Notes: generated by a model from the letters alone, not told the origin. A stretch of DNA of 14,057 bases from Arenibacter sp963972175 (GCA_963972175.1 CAXAVP010000099.1:1-14057), one strand, 5' to 3'. Shown: positions 6,578 through 14,049, counted from the first letter of the stretch. Translations and numbers: made by a program.

Positions 6578-6605
6578 ATTCATTGTTTCCCAACGAATAA
6601 CTTTG
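6578..6605 (+). promoter_or_regulatory. Candidate promoter of the ABC exporter gene, with inverted repeat
   Basis: TAACTTTG at 6598-6605 is an exact match to the -7 consensus TAnnTTTG, 47 bp before the ATG at 6653. No TTG lies at the preferred distance (the nearest give spacers of 12 and 28 bp). ATTCATTG (6578-6585) and CAACGAAT (6591-6598) form an 8-bp inverted repeat with one G:T-type mismatch, abutting the -7 box. Confidence 0.4.
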
Positions 6606-6652
6606 ACTACATTTACACCGTATAAATCCAATGGCTTAAAATAGCATCCATA

Positions 6653-8389
6653 ATGTCCAATAAAAAAGTTAGTATTCTTTCCGCTTTTAAAACTATAATT
6701 TGGCCCAGACGTAATTTAGTTTTTATAGGGCTGTTTTTGATCGTTATAAGCAACGCTGCCAATTTTGTAGGTCCTATTTCTTTAAAATATTTTATGGATG
6801 AGGTTATTCCCAACAAGGATATGGAAATGCTTAAATTGTTGGTTGGGTTGGTAATCCTATCTATTTTGGTCAGGGCAGTTACCTCTTTTATGCTTACTAA
6901 AATATTGAGTGTCCAGGCTCAATACCTTATCTCTGAACTAAGGGCACAGGTACAGCGGAAAGTGTTGTCCCTGCCTATTCGTTTTTTCGACAATGCTAAA
7001 TCAGGGGCTTTGGTTTCCCGAATTATGACCGATGTGCAAGGGGTCAGAAATCTTATTGGTACGGGATTGGTACAGTTGGTAGGCGGAAGCCTAACGGCCA
7101 TAGGGGCTTTGGTGTATATGATGTGGATTAGTCCGTCCATGACCTTTTTTACTTTTATTCCCTTGGCCATATTTGCATTTATTGCTCTCAAGGCATTTAA
7201 GGTTATACGTCCTATTTTTAGGAATAGGGGGAAGATCAATGCCGAGGTTACAGGTAGGTTAACAGAAACCTTGGGAGGTATTCGGGTAATTAAAGGATTT
7301 AATGCGGAACAACAGGAAACCGAGGTGTTTGAAAAAGGTGTGGAGCAGCTGTTCCAGAATGTGAAAAAGAGCCTTACCGCTACCGCTTTTATGACGAGTT
7401 CATCCACATTTCTGGTGGGGATTGCCACCACAGGTATCATGGGAATTGGGGGTTATAAAATTATGTATCAGGGCTTGAGTATTGGGGACTTTTTGTCTTT
7501 TACCTTTGTTCTGGGCATTATGATAGCACCAATTGTACAGATGAGCAATATAGGCAGTCAGCTTACCGAAGCACTTGCCGGTCTTGATCGTACAGAAGAA
7601 TTGATGAATATGGTTGAGGAAGCCAATGAAGAGGAAAGGACCATTGTCTTGGATGGTATAAAAGGTGATATATCCTTTAAGGATGTTTCCTTTGCTTATG
7701 AGGAAGATAAGGATGTGCTCCACAACGTAAGTTTTAATGTAAAATCTGGTGATGTAGTAGCCTTGGTAGGCAGTTCCGGTTCCGGAAAGTCTACTATTGC
7801 CGGCTTGGTAGCCACTTTTTTAAATCCTCAATCGGGTACCATTACATTGGACGGTATAGATATTTCCAAGGTGAACTTGAATAGTTATCGCCAACATTTG
7901 GGAGTAGTGTTGCAGGACGAGTTTTTGTTTGAAGGTAGCATTAGGGAGAATATCATGTTTCCAAGGCCCAATGCCTCGGAGGAGGAGGTTTTGGCGGCCG
8001 TCAAGGCTGCATATGTTGATGAATTTACCGATAGGTTTGAAAAAGGGTTGGATACCTTGATCGGGGAACGGGGAATAAAGTTATCTGGAGGGCAACGGCA
8101 ACGTATAGCCATCGCCAGAGCGGTTTTGGCAGACCCCAAAATATTGATATTGGATGAGGCCACTTCCAATTTGGATACTGAAAGCGAAGCCTTGATCCAA
8201 AAGAGTCTGGAAGCCTTGACCGAAGGGCGAACAACTTTTGTGATTGCCCATAGATTGAGCACCATCAGAAAGGCAAACCAAATTTTGGTGATAGAGAAGG
8301 GTCGTATTGCAGAACAGGGTACCCATGACCAACTTATCGCCAAACAAGGAAGGTACTATAACTTATTTACCTATCAGGCGAGGATTTAG
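6653..8389 (+). CDS. MsbA-like ABC exporter (fused membrane and ATPase domains)
   Basis: 578 residues, the typical length of a homodimeric type IV ABC exporter half-transporter. Residues 1-310 hold about six membrane segments, with the conserved intracellular FFDNAKSGALVSRIMTDV segment. Residues 335-578 form the ATPase: Walker A GSSGSGKST (373-381), Q-loop Gln421, signature LSGGQ (477-481), Walker B ILILDE (497-502) followed by the D-loop, and switch His533 in IAHRLST. All catalytic residues are intact. Relatives flip lipid A-type lipids or export lipids, peptides and drugs; the substrate here is unknown. The stop is 18 bp before the deacetylase-like gene, suggesting co-transcription with it and the GH9 gene, although flavobacterial exporters of this type are often near unrelated genes. 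Start at 6653 places a basic N terminus before the first membrane helix. Confidence 0.93.
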   Translation: MSNKKVSILSAFKTIIWPRRNLVFIGLFLIVISNAANFVGPISLKYFMDEVIPNKDMEMLKLLVGLVILSILVRAVTSFMLTKILSVQAQYLISELRAQVQRKVLSLPIRFFDNAKSGALVSRIMTDVQGVRNLIGTGLVQLVGGSLTAIGALVYMMWISPSMTFFTFIPLAIFAFIALKAFKVIRPIFRNRGKINAEVTGRLTETLGGIRVIKGFNAEQQETEVFEKGVEQLFQNVKKSLTATAFMTSSSTFLVGIATTGIMGIGGYKIMYQGLSIGDFLSFTFVLGIMIAPIVQMSNIGSQLTEALAGLDRTEELMNMVEEANEEERTIVLDGIKGDISFKDVSFAYEEDKDVLHNVSFNVKSGDVVALVGSSGSGKSTIAGLVATFLNPQSGTITLDGIDISKVNLNSYRQHLGVVLQDEFLFEGSIRENIMFPRPNASEEEVLAAVKAAYVDEFTDRFEKGLDTLIGERGIKLSGGQRQRIAIARAVLADPKILILDEATSNLDTESEALIQKSLEALTEGRTTFVIAHRLSTIRKANQILVIEKGRIAEQGTHDQLIAKQGRYYNLFTYQARI

Positions 8390-8407
8390 CAGTAAACATT
8401 CAAGGTG

Positions 8408-9190
8408 ATGAGGATAGGTTTATATTCTTTGTTTTTAATCGGGAGCATTCTGGTTGGCCATGGTCAAGATATGCAATCGGAAAATCTTTCTTATTTAAAA
8501 GGGGCAATAGTCAGAGGGGACAGTACACGTCCGGTCTTATCCCTAATATTTACCGGCGATCAATTTGGGGATGGAGCTAAGCACATACGAAAGACCCTTA
8601 AACAGGAAGAAGTATTGGCCTCCTTCTTTCTAACGGGAAATTTTTATAGTAATCCAAAGTTTACAAGAATAATTAAAAAGTTATATGGAGATGGCCATTT
8701 TCTAGGAGCACATTCCAACAGACACTTATTGTATTGTGATTGGGTGCAAAGGGACAGCCTATTGGTTTCTAAAGAAGAATTTAAGCATGATCTTCTGGAA
8801 AATTATGGGAAGATGAAAGAATTTGGTATCGAGAAAGAGGAAGCCCGTTATTTTCTTCCGCCCTATGAATGGTATAATGATAGCATTGCTAAATGGACGG
8901 CAAATTTGGGGTTTTTATTGGTGAATATGACCCATGGTACTTTGTCGCACGCGGATTATACCACTCCTGCAATGAAAAACTATAGGTCAAGTACTGAAAT
9001 TTTTCAAAGTATCATACGGTTTGAAGAACAAAACAGCTCCGGCTTAAATGGTTTTTTGCTCCTTATGCATATTGGCACGGATCCTACCCGTACAGATAAA
9101 CTATATCATTATTTAGGACCTTTAATCAAACATTTGAAAAAAAGGGGTTATCAATTTGAAAGGATAGAAAGCTTACTTGATGTTAATTAA
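8408..9190 (+). CDS. Divergent polysaccharide deacetylase-like protein (CE4/NodB fold)
   Basis: 260 residues with a signal peptide (about residues 1-19, LVGHG-QD), so periplasmic or secreted. The NodB-like fold is recognisable. The metal-binding HSxxH motif is present as His102-Ser103-x-x-His106, a proline pair occurs at FLPPYE (151-152), and LLMHIG supplies the late His221. Motif 1, normally TFDD(G), reads FTGDQFGDG. The metal-ligand aspartate (Asp51) is kept, but the preceding catalytic-base aspartate is replaced by Gly50. The FRPPxG-type arginine is also changed to Leu. I recall a Bacteroidota subgroup with exactly these features, often beside GH9 genes. It may deacetylate N-acetylated glycans, or use altered chemistry. 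GTG at 8405 is in frame, but the ATG at 8408 is the better start. The GH9 gene follows after 42 bp. Confidence 0.82.
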   Translation: MRIGLYSLFLIGSILVGHGQDMQSENLSYLKGAIVRGDSTRPVLSLIFTGDQFGDGAKHIRKTLKQEEVLASFFLTGNFYSNPKFTRIIKKLYGDGHFLGAHSNRHLLYCDWVQRDSLLVSKEEFKHDLLENYGKMKEFGIEKEEARYFLPPYEWYNDSIAKWTANLGFLLVNMTHGTLSHADYTTPAMKNYRSSTEIFQSIIRFEEQNSSGLNGFLLLMHIGTDPTRTDKLYHYLGPLIKHLKKRGYQFERIESLLDVN

Positions 9191-9232
9191 AAGGTAATAT
9201 CATTATATTTAAGTTTTAATATCTAACTTCCA

Positions 9233-11023
9233 ATGAAACGATTATTCTTTTTGTTTTTGTCTCTAGGACAATTTCTTATGGGAAACGAAATTCCTCAAGG
9301 CCCTTTTATTAGAATCAACCAGTTGGGATACTTATTGGATGAACACAAAAAAGCTATTGTTTTTTCGCATGAAAGAGTAAGGGAAGTGTTCCAGTTGATA
9401 GATGATAAGAACACGGTAGTGGCTACTTTAAAACCTATAAAATCTAAACAAGAAGGTTGGGGTACGTTTAAAAACTATTATGAGCTGGATTTTTCACATG
9501 TAACCACTAAGGGTACTTACTTTTTACAGGGAAAAAAATCCAAATCTAAATCCAATATTTTTAAGATAGGAAACGATGTTTATGAGCAAAAACCTGAGGT
9601 GTTATTGGGGTTTATGCGTCAACAACGTTGCGGGTACAATCCCTATTTTGATTTGGTGTGTCATCAAAGAGACGGACGTTCGGCTTATGGACCTATGCCT
9701 GATGGAACATTTGTAGATGCTTCTGGAGGTTGGCATGATGCAGGAGATCAGCTTAAATATCTAATTACAGGAAGTTATGCCACGGCCCATATGTTAATGG
9801 CGTATGAATTATACCCCGCTGCTTTTGAGGATGAGGTAAACGCCTTAGGTCAACCACGGTCCAATGGTATTGCGGATGTTTTGGATGAGGCTAAGTGGGG
9901 TTTGGACTGGATACTCAAATTACACCCCGAATCCAATCAATTGATACATCAAATTGCGGATGATCGTGATCATATCGGTTGGAAAATGCCGGATGAGGAC
10001 AGCTCGGACTACGGATGGGGCAAAAATAGTTATAGGGTAGCCTATTTTGCGACTGGTGAACCCCAAGGTCTTAACAAGTATAAAAGTGAGGCCAGTGGTG
10101 TTTCTAATTTAGCGGGGCGCTCTGCCGCTGCACTGGCCTTGGCGTCAAGGATATGGTTACGGGATGTAAAGGATTCCGTTTTTGCGCAGACCTGTTTGGC
10201 CGCAGCCAAATCCTTATATAATTTAGGAAAGGAGAAGGAAGGTTTTCAGCAGGGAAATTCATATGGAGCGCCCTATAGATATTCAGAGAAGACTTGGGCG
10301 GACGATATGGAGTGGGGAGCTGCAGAGCTTTATAAAAGTACTGGGGACAGTAGCTATTTGAGAGAGGCCAAGGAGTATGCCCTAAAGGCGAATACGGTAT
10401 CCTGGATGCCCAAGGATTCAGTGGGGCATTATGAATATTATCCGTTTGTTAACTTGGGTCATTTTGCACTATATGATCTGGTGGATGACAATTTCCAAAA
10501 GATATTGGCAGGTTATTACAAAAGTGGTTTGGAGGATAATGTGAAGAGGGCCTCCAAAAACACCTATAATATTGGTGTCCCTTTTATATGGTGTTCCAAT
10601 AATTTGCTTACCAGTTTAATCACCCAAGGAATTCTCTATGAAAAAATGACTGGTGACAACAGTTACCACCAATTTTTGGTTGAACAACGGGATTGGCTTT
10701 TTGGTAGAAATCCTTGGGGAACATCAATGTTTACTACAATGCCTGAAATTGGGGAGTATCCTATTGATGTGCATACCAGTACTTGGGCGCTGACTAAAAA
10801 GGAAGTTGCCGGCGGTTTGGTGGACGGTCCGGTTTACGCTTCTATTTTTAATTCCTTAAAGGGCTTGCGTATGGACAATCCGGACGAATTTGAAGCCTTT
10901 CAAAATAAATTTGTGGTATACCATGATGATATTGGGGATTATTCTACCAATGAACCCACTATGGATGGTACAGCTGGATCTATAATCATGATGGCCCATT
11001 GGGCGGACCAAAACAAAAATTAG
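9233..11023 (+). CDS. Glycoside hydrolase family 9 enzyme with N-terminal CelD-type Ig domain
   Basis: 596 residues. Residues 1-17 look like a signal peptide. An N-terminal immunoglobulin-like CelD_N domain spans about 24-112, opening with the typical FIRINQLGYL. The (alpha/alpha)6 barrel follows. Catalytic acidic residues are visible: Asp169 and Asp172 in GGWHDAGDQLKY, and the general acid Glu574 in DYSTNEPTMDGTAG. The GRNPWGTSMFT segment near 491-501 is another GH9 hallmark. GH9 is mostly endoglucanase, but includes exo-beta-D-glucosaminidases that act on chitosan oligomers. The CE4-like neighbour hints at an amino-sugar substrate here. There is no carbohydrate-binding module, no dockerin and no type IX secretion tail: the protein ends right after the barrel. 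A TATATTTA string at 9204-9211 is only a weak promoter candidate, so it is probably co-transcribed with the deacetylase-like gene. Confidence 0.92.
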   Translation: MKRLFFLFLSLGQFLMGNEIPQGPFIRINQLGYLLDEHKKAIVFSHERVREVFQLIDDKNTVVATLKPIKSKQEGWGTFKNYYELDFSHVTTKGTYFLQGKKSKSKSNIFKIGNDVYEQKPEVLLGFMRQQRCGYNPYFDLVCHQRDGRSAYGPMPDGTFVDASGGWHDAGDQLKYLITGSYATAHMLMAYELYPAAFEDEVNALGQPRSNGIADVLDEAKWGLDWILKLHPESNQLIHQIADDRDHIGWKMPDEDSSDYGWGKNSYRVAYFATGEPQGLNKYKSEASGVSNLAGRSAAALALASRIWLRDVKDSVFAQTCLAAAKSLYNLGKEKEGFQQGNSYGAPYRYSEKTWADDMEWGAAELYKSTGDSSYLREAKEYALKANTVSWMPKDSVGHYEYYPFVNLGHFALYDLVDDNFQKILAGYYKSGLEDNVKRASKNTYNIGVPFIWCSNNLLTSLITQGILYEKMTGDNSYHQFLVEQRDWLFGRNPWGTSMFTTMPEIGEYPIDVHTSTWALTKKEVAGGLVDGPVYASIFNSLKGLRMDNPDEFEAFQNKFVVYHDDIGDYSTNEPTMDGTAGSIIMMAHWADQNKN

Positions 11024-11071
11024 CGCTAGGTTTTACGGGAAATAAACCATTAAAAAACAGTATACAGCTTT

Positions 11072-11401
11072 CTAGCTTTCTGGAGCCAACTCCACTTCCA
11101 ATCCTTCCAACTCCTCTGTCATTTGGATCTGACAGCCTAGGCGGCTATTATCCTTTACATGAAAAGCCTCGGCAAGCATGGCGTCTTCATCATCGGACAT
11201 TTCCGGCAATTGGTGATCCGATACCACATAGCATTGGCAAGAGGCACACATGGCCATACCGCCACATATTCCAATGGTCCCTTCTGGTGCAAGCTCATAG
11301 GAGCGTACTATTTCCATAAGGTTCATATTCATATCCGTGGGGGCGTCTATTTCGTGTAGAACCCCATCCCTGTCTGTGATTTTTATTTTAATATCGCTCA
11401 T
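11072..11401 (-). CDS. [2Fe-2S] ferredoxin, adrenodoxin/putidaredoxin type
   Basis: 109-residue acidic electron carrier. The four cluster cysteines are Cys46, Cys52, Cys55 and Cys90, in the pattern C-x5-C-x2-C-x34-C (GICGGMAMCASCQC and RLGCQI). This is the vertebrate-adrenodoxin/bacterial-fdx spacing rather than the plant C-x4-C type. Cys57 is an extra, non-ligand cysteine. The protein should sit in the cytoplasm and receive electrons from the NADPH-dependent reductase encoded 82 bp upstream on the same strand. It is convergent with the GH9 gene, with only 48 bp between the stops and no obvious shared terminator hairpin. Its electron acceptor (for example Fe-S assembly or a P450-like oxygenase) is not shown by the context, but the mrp and nifU-like genes in the same block point to Fe-S chemistry. 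Confidence 0.9.
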   Translation of the reverse strand: MSDIKIKITDRDGVLHEIDAPTDMNMNLMEIVRSYELAPEGTIGICGGMAMCASCQCYVVSDHQLPEMSDDEDAMLAEAFHVKDNSRLGCQIQMTEELEGLEVELAPES

Positions 11402-11433
11402 GCCAAGATTATTCTAAATATGCAAATTGGCAG

Positions 11434-11441
11434 CAAATTTA
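11434..11441 (-). promoter_or_regulatory. Candidate -7 box ahead of the ferredoxin gene
   Basis: On the minus strand this reads TAAATTTG, an exact TAnnTTTG match, 32 bp upstream of the ferredoxin ATG. No TTG is present 17-23 bp further upstream, so it would be a weak or activator-dependent promoter. It would allow ferredoxin expression apart from the reductase. Confidence 0.3.
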
Positions 11442-11483
11442 AGGGTTTTGCCTTTGGGTTTGGCTATTTTTTTTTAATTGATT

Positions 11484-12542
11484 TTATTCTATTGTTTTTA
11501 CAACGGCCTTGGGAGCCTGTTTTTTACTACCGTCAAAACCAGAAACCCCACCTACAGTGGTATATTTCATAACGTATTTCTTGTCAGGGTAAATACGTTG
11601 GTAGGCACTTTGGCACATTAGAGTGGCTTCGTGAAAGCCGCAAAGAATCAATTTTAACTTTCCAGGATAGGTGTTTACATCGCCAATAGCATAGATTCCA
11701 GGTATATTGGTCTGATAATCAAATGTATCTACCTTTATGGCATTTTTTTCAATTTCCAATCCCCAGTCGGCTATAGGACCTAGTTTGGGCGATAATCCAA
11801 ACAATGGAATAAACTCATCTACCTCCTTGATAATTTGCTCTTCTGTATCCCCGGATTTTTGTATTATCACTGACTGTAGTTTGTCCGTCCCCTTTAATTC
11901 CGTTACTTCGGCAGGAGTAATAAGGTTTATTTTCCCTTGGTCTTTTAGGACTTGGACCTTTTCTACGGAGTCCAAGGCACCTCTAAATTCATTTCTTCTA
12001 TGGACTAATGTTACTTCCGATGCCACATCGGCCAAAAATATACTCCAGTCCAGGGCAGAATCACCGCCACCTGCAATAAGTACTTTTTTGTCGCGATAAA
12101 TTTCTGGATTTTTAATAAAATAGGCTACGCCTTTATCTTCAAAGGCTTTAAGGTTGCTGATAAGGGGTTTTCTAGGTTCAAAACTACCAAGTCCACCAGC
12201 TATGGCTACTATTGGGGCATTGTGTTGCGTTCCCTTGTTGGTGGTTACCAAAAATGTACCGTCTTCCAATTTTTCAATGGTATTGGCGCGTTCCCCCAAG
12301 GTAAACCCTGGCTGGAAGGCCTTAATCTGCTCCATTAGGTTGTTTACCAGATCGCCCGCCAATACCTCGGGAAATCCGGGGATATCGTAAATGGGCTTTT
12401 TGGGGTAAATTTCGGAACACTGTCCGCCAGGTTGTGGCAGGGCGTCTATCAGATGGCACTTGAGCTGCAATAAGCCTGCCTCAAAAACTGCAAAAAGACC
12501 TGTTGGACCAGCACCAATAATTAGAATATCTGTTTTGATCAT
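11484..12542 (-). CDS. Ferredoxin-NADP+ reductase, thioredoxin-reductase-like type (YumC family)
   Basis: 352-residue two-dinucleotide-domain flavoprotein. FAD binding is shown by IIGAGPTG (8-15), by LPQPGGQCSEIYPKKPIYDIPG (about 35-56), typical of the Bacillus YumC/Chlorobium FNR group, and by YAIGDVNTYPGKLKLI near residue 284. NADP binding is shown by IAGGGDSALDW (156-166) and HRRNEFR (181-187), whose arginines contact the 2'-phosphate of NADPH. Thioredoxin reductases carry a redox CxxC in the second domain; it is absent here, which separates this enzyme from TrxR. Length also exceeds TrxR (about 310-320). It should pass electrons between NADPH and the ferredoxin encoded just downstream. 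The gap of 68 bp after the NifU-like gene contains its own -7 box and an inverted repeat, so it may be separately regulated. Confidence 0.92.
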   Translation of the reverse strand: MIKTDILIIGAGPTGLFAVFEAGLLQLKCHLIDALPQPGGQCSEIYPKKPIYDIPGFPEVLAGDLVNNLMEQIKAFQPGFTLGERANTIEKLEDGTFLVTTNKGTQHNAPIVAIAGGLGSFEPRKPLISNLKAFEDKGVAYFIKNPEIYRDKKVLIAGGGDSALDWSIFLADVASEVTLVHRRNEFRGALDSVEKVQVLKDQGKINLITPAEVTELKGTDKLQSVIIQKSGDTEEQIIKEVDEFIPLFGLSPKLGPIADWGLEIEKNAIKVDTFDYQTNIPGIYAIGDVNTYPGKLKLILCGFHEATLMCQSAYQRIYPDKKYVMKYTTVGGVSGFDGSKKQAPKAVVKTIE

Positions 12543-12557
12543 GAAAAAAAAACTTAG

Positions 12558-12575
12558 TATAGCTACAAAGCTATA
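12558..12575 (-). promoter_or_regulatory. -7 box embedded in an 18-bp inverted repeat, ahead of the ferredoxin reductase gene
   Basis: TATAGCT (12558-12564) and AGCTATA (12569-12575) are perfect 7-bp inverted arms around ACAA. On the minus strand, positions 12573 to 12566 read TAGCTTTG, an exact TAnnTTTG -7 box lying inside the repeat, 23 bp from the ATG. No TTG is found at -33 spacing. The overlap suggests an operator controlling this internal promoter. A transcript hairpin is the alternative. Confidence 0.4.
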
Positions 12576-12610
12576 AACGTAATGGATAAAGGTTTATGAT
12601 ATTTATCAGA

Positions 12611-12853
12611 TTATGGGCCTACGTTGATTACCTCCTGAATTTGTGGAGCATATTTTTTTATCGTCATTTCCACTCCGCTTTTAAGGGTCATTTGATTTAC
12701 GGAACAGCCTACACAAGCCCCTTCCAATTTAACTTTTACGGAAGTATCGTTGTCAATGGAAATCAGGGAGATATCCCCGCCATCACTTTGCAAAAAGGGA
12801 CGGATTTCCTCCAGCGCCTTTTCCACGTTGTTTTTTATTTCTATCGATGTCAT
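12611..12853 (-). CDS. NifU C-terminal-domain (Nfu) iron-sulfur scaffold
   Basis: 80-residue stand-alone Nfu domain. The cluster-binding CxxC is Cys47-Val-Gly-Cys50 within LEGACVGCSVNQMTLKSGVE, the signature of the family. Other hallmarks are the ALEEIRPFLQSDGGDISLI start and the central beta strands. Such proteins bind a bridging [4Fe-4S] or [2Fe-2S] cluster between two subunits and deliver it to apo-enzymes in the cytoplasm. It lacks the A-type domain of NfuA and the IscU-like domain of full NifU. The ATG is only 2 nt from the mrp stop, so the two are almost certainly translated from one message and probably work in sequence on Fe-S delivery. Confidence 0.93.
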   Translation of the reverse strand: MTSIEIKNNVEKALEEIRPFLQSDGGDISLISIDNDTSVKVKLEGACVGCSVNQMTLKSGVEMTIKKYAPQIQEVINVGP

Positions 12854-12855
12854 AG

Positions 12856-13995
12856 TTATTTCTTTTTAACAGCCGAACAACCTGCCATTGTTGTTATTTT
12901 TATAGCCTCTGTTGGCGGGAGGCTCTTATTTCTTCCTACCACTTCCTGTACCACGTTCTTTGTAAGTTCTTCAAAAGCACTTTCTATTGGAGTCGCCGTT
13001 TGAAGCGCCGCAGGCCTTCCTACGTCTCCGGCTTCCCTTATACTTTGTACCAAGGGTATTTGCCCTAGGAATGGCACCTTTAGGTCTTCTGATAAATGTT
13101 TGGCACCTTCCTTTCCAAAAATATAATATTTATTGTTGGGCAATTCCTCCGGTGTAAAATACGCCATATTTTCTACTATTCCCAATACTGGAACGTTTAT
13201 GGAATCTTGCTGAAACATGGCTACCCCTTTCCGGGCATCTGCCAAAGCCACTTCCTGTGGGGTACTCACTACCACTGCCCCGGTGATGGGCAAGGACTGC
13301 ATAATACTTAGGTGGATATCCCCGGTGCCTGGAGGTAGGTCCAAGAGTAGGAAGTCCAACTCTCCCCAATGGGCATCAAATATCATCTGGTTAAGGGCTT
13401 TGGCTGCCATAGGTCCACGCCAAATTACGGCCTGATTGGGTTGGGTGAAAAACCCGATGGAAAGCATCTTAACACCATAACTTTCTATAGGCTTCATTTT
13501 GGATTTACCTTCTATGTTTACTGCCAATGGTTTTTCCGTGGCAACATCAAACATAATAGGCATGGAAGGACCGTAGATATCAGCATCCAATAGGCCTACT
13601 TTAAACCCCATCTTTGCCAAGGTAACGGCTAGGTTGGCCGTAACCGTAGATTTTCCAACCCCTCCTTTTCCTGATGCTACGGCAATAATATTGTTAATGC
13701 CCGGTATGGGTTTACCTTTTATCTCATTGGTCTTGGGTTTTACTGGGGCGTCTACTTTTACGTTCACCGTAATTTTTGCCTTATTGTACACCTGCTCATG
13801 GATTACTTTTAAAATTTCCACTTCGGTTTTCTTACGGGCCTGTAAACTTGGATTGGAAATGGTAAGGTCTACCACTACCTCGTCACCAAAAATCATGATA
13901 TTCTTTACGGCACCACTTTCAACCATATTTTGGCCCTCTCCGGGAACGGTTATATTTTCAAGCGCTTTTAATATGTCTTTTTTGTCTAATTTCAT
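12856..13995 (-). CDS. Mrp/ApbC-type Fe-S carrier P-loop ATPase
   Basis: 379 residues. Residues 1-90 form the MIP18/DUF59 domain, and the rest is a ParA/MinD-like ATPase. The deviant Walker A SGKGGVGKST lies at 108-117. DADIYGPSMP (137-146) and LLLDLPPGTGD (216-226) are the Mrp signatures. ApbC/Mrp proteins bind and transfer Fe-S clusters in the cytoplasm. The oddity is that the CxxC pair usually found after the ENM motif is missing: ENMAYFTPEELPNNKYYIFG has no cysteine. The only cysteine in the protein is Cys373, in the C-terminal tail MAGCSAVKKK. I recall similar tails in other flavobacterial Mrp proteins. It is the first gene of the minus-strand block, followed by nifU-like after 2 nt. The ATG at 13995 gives the expected DUF59 start. 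Confidence 0.92.
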   Translation of the reverse strand: MKLDKKDILKALENITVPGEGQNMVESGAVKNIMIFGDEVVVDLTISNPSLQARKKTEVEILKVIHEQVYNKAKITVNVKVDAPVKPKTNEIKGKPIPGINNIIAVASGKGGVGKSTVTANLAVTLAKMGFKVGLLDADIYGPSMPIMFDVATEKPLAVNIEGKSKMKPIESYGVKMLSIGFFTQPNQAVIWRGPMAAKALNQMIFDAHWGELDFLLLDLPPGTGDIHLSIMQSLPITGAVVVSTPQEVALADARKGVAMFQQDSINVPVLGIVENMAYFTPEELPNNKYYIFGKEGAKHLSEDLKVPFLGQIPLVQSIREAGDVGRPAALQTATPIESAFEELTKNVVQEVVGRNKSLPPTEAIKITTMAGCSAVKKK

Positions 13996-14041
13996 CCTAA
14001 ATCATTCTTATTCAGTCATTATTAAAACTGATTCTAAATTA

Positions 14042-14049
14042 CAAAGATA
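14042..14049 (-). promoter_or_regulatory. Candidate -7 box of the mrp-nifU-FNR-ferredoxin block
   Basis: On the minus strand this reads TATCTTTG, an exact TAnnTTTG match, 46 bp upstream of the mrp ATG and predicting a leader of about 40 nt. The matching -33 TTG would fall beyond the end of the window and cannot be assessed. Confidence 0.5.

Noticed and set aside
7885..8347. Three nested reverse-strand frames inside the ABC ATPase domain
   Set aside because: They are shadows of a clear coding sequence with all ABC motifs and have no motifs of their own.
8405..8407. GTG as start of the deacetylase-like gene
   Set aside because: The directly following ATG at 8408 gives the same signal peptide, and ATG is strongly preferred.
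6653..11023. Polysaccharide utilisation locus
   Set aside because: No SusC/SusD pair, no hybrid two-component or anti-sigma regulator, and only one glycosidase.
11024..11071. Bidirectional terminator between the GH9 and ferredoxin genes
   Set aside because: The 48-bp gap shows no stable inverted repeat followed by a T-run on either strand.
11484..12542. Thioredoxin reductase
   Set aside because: The redox CxxC is absent and the GGQCSEIYP/HRRNEFR pattern and length fit the ferredoxin reductase group.
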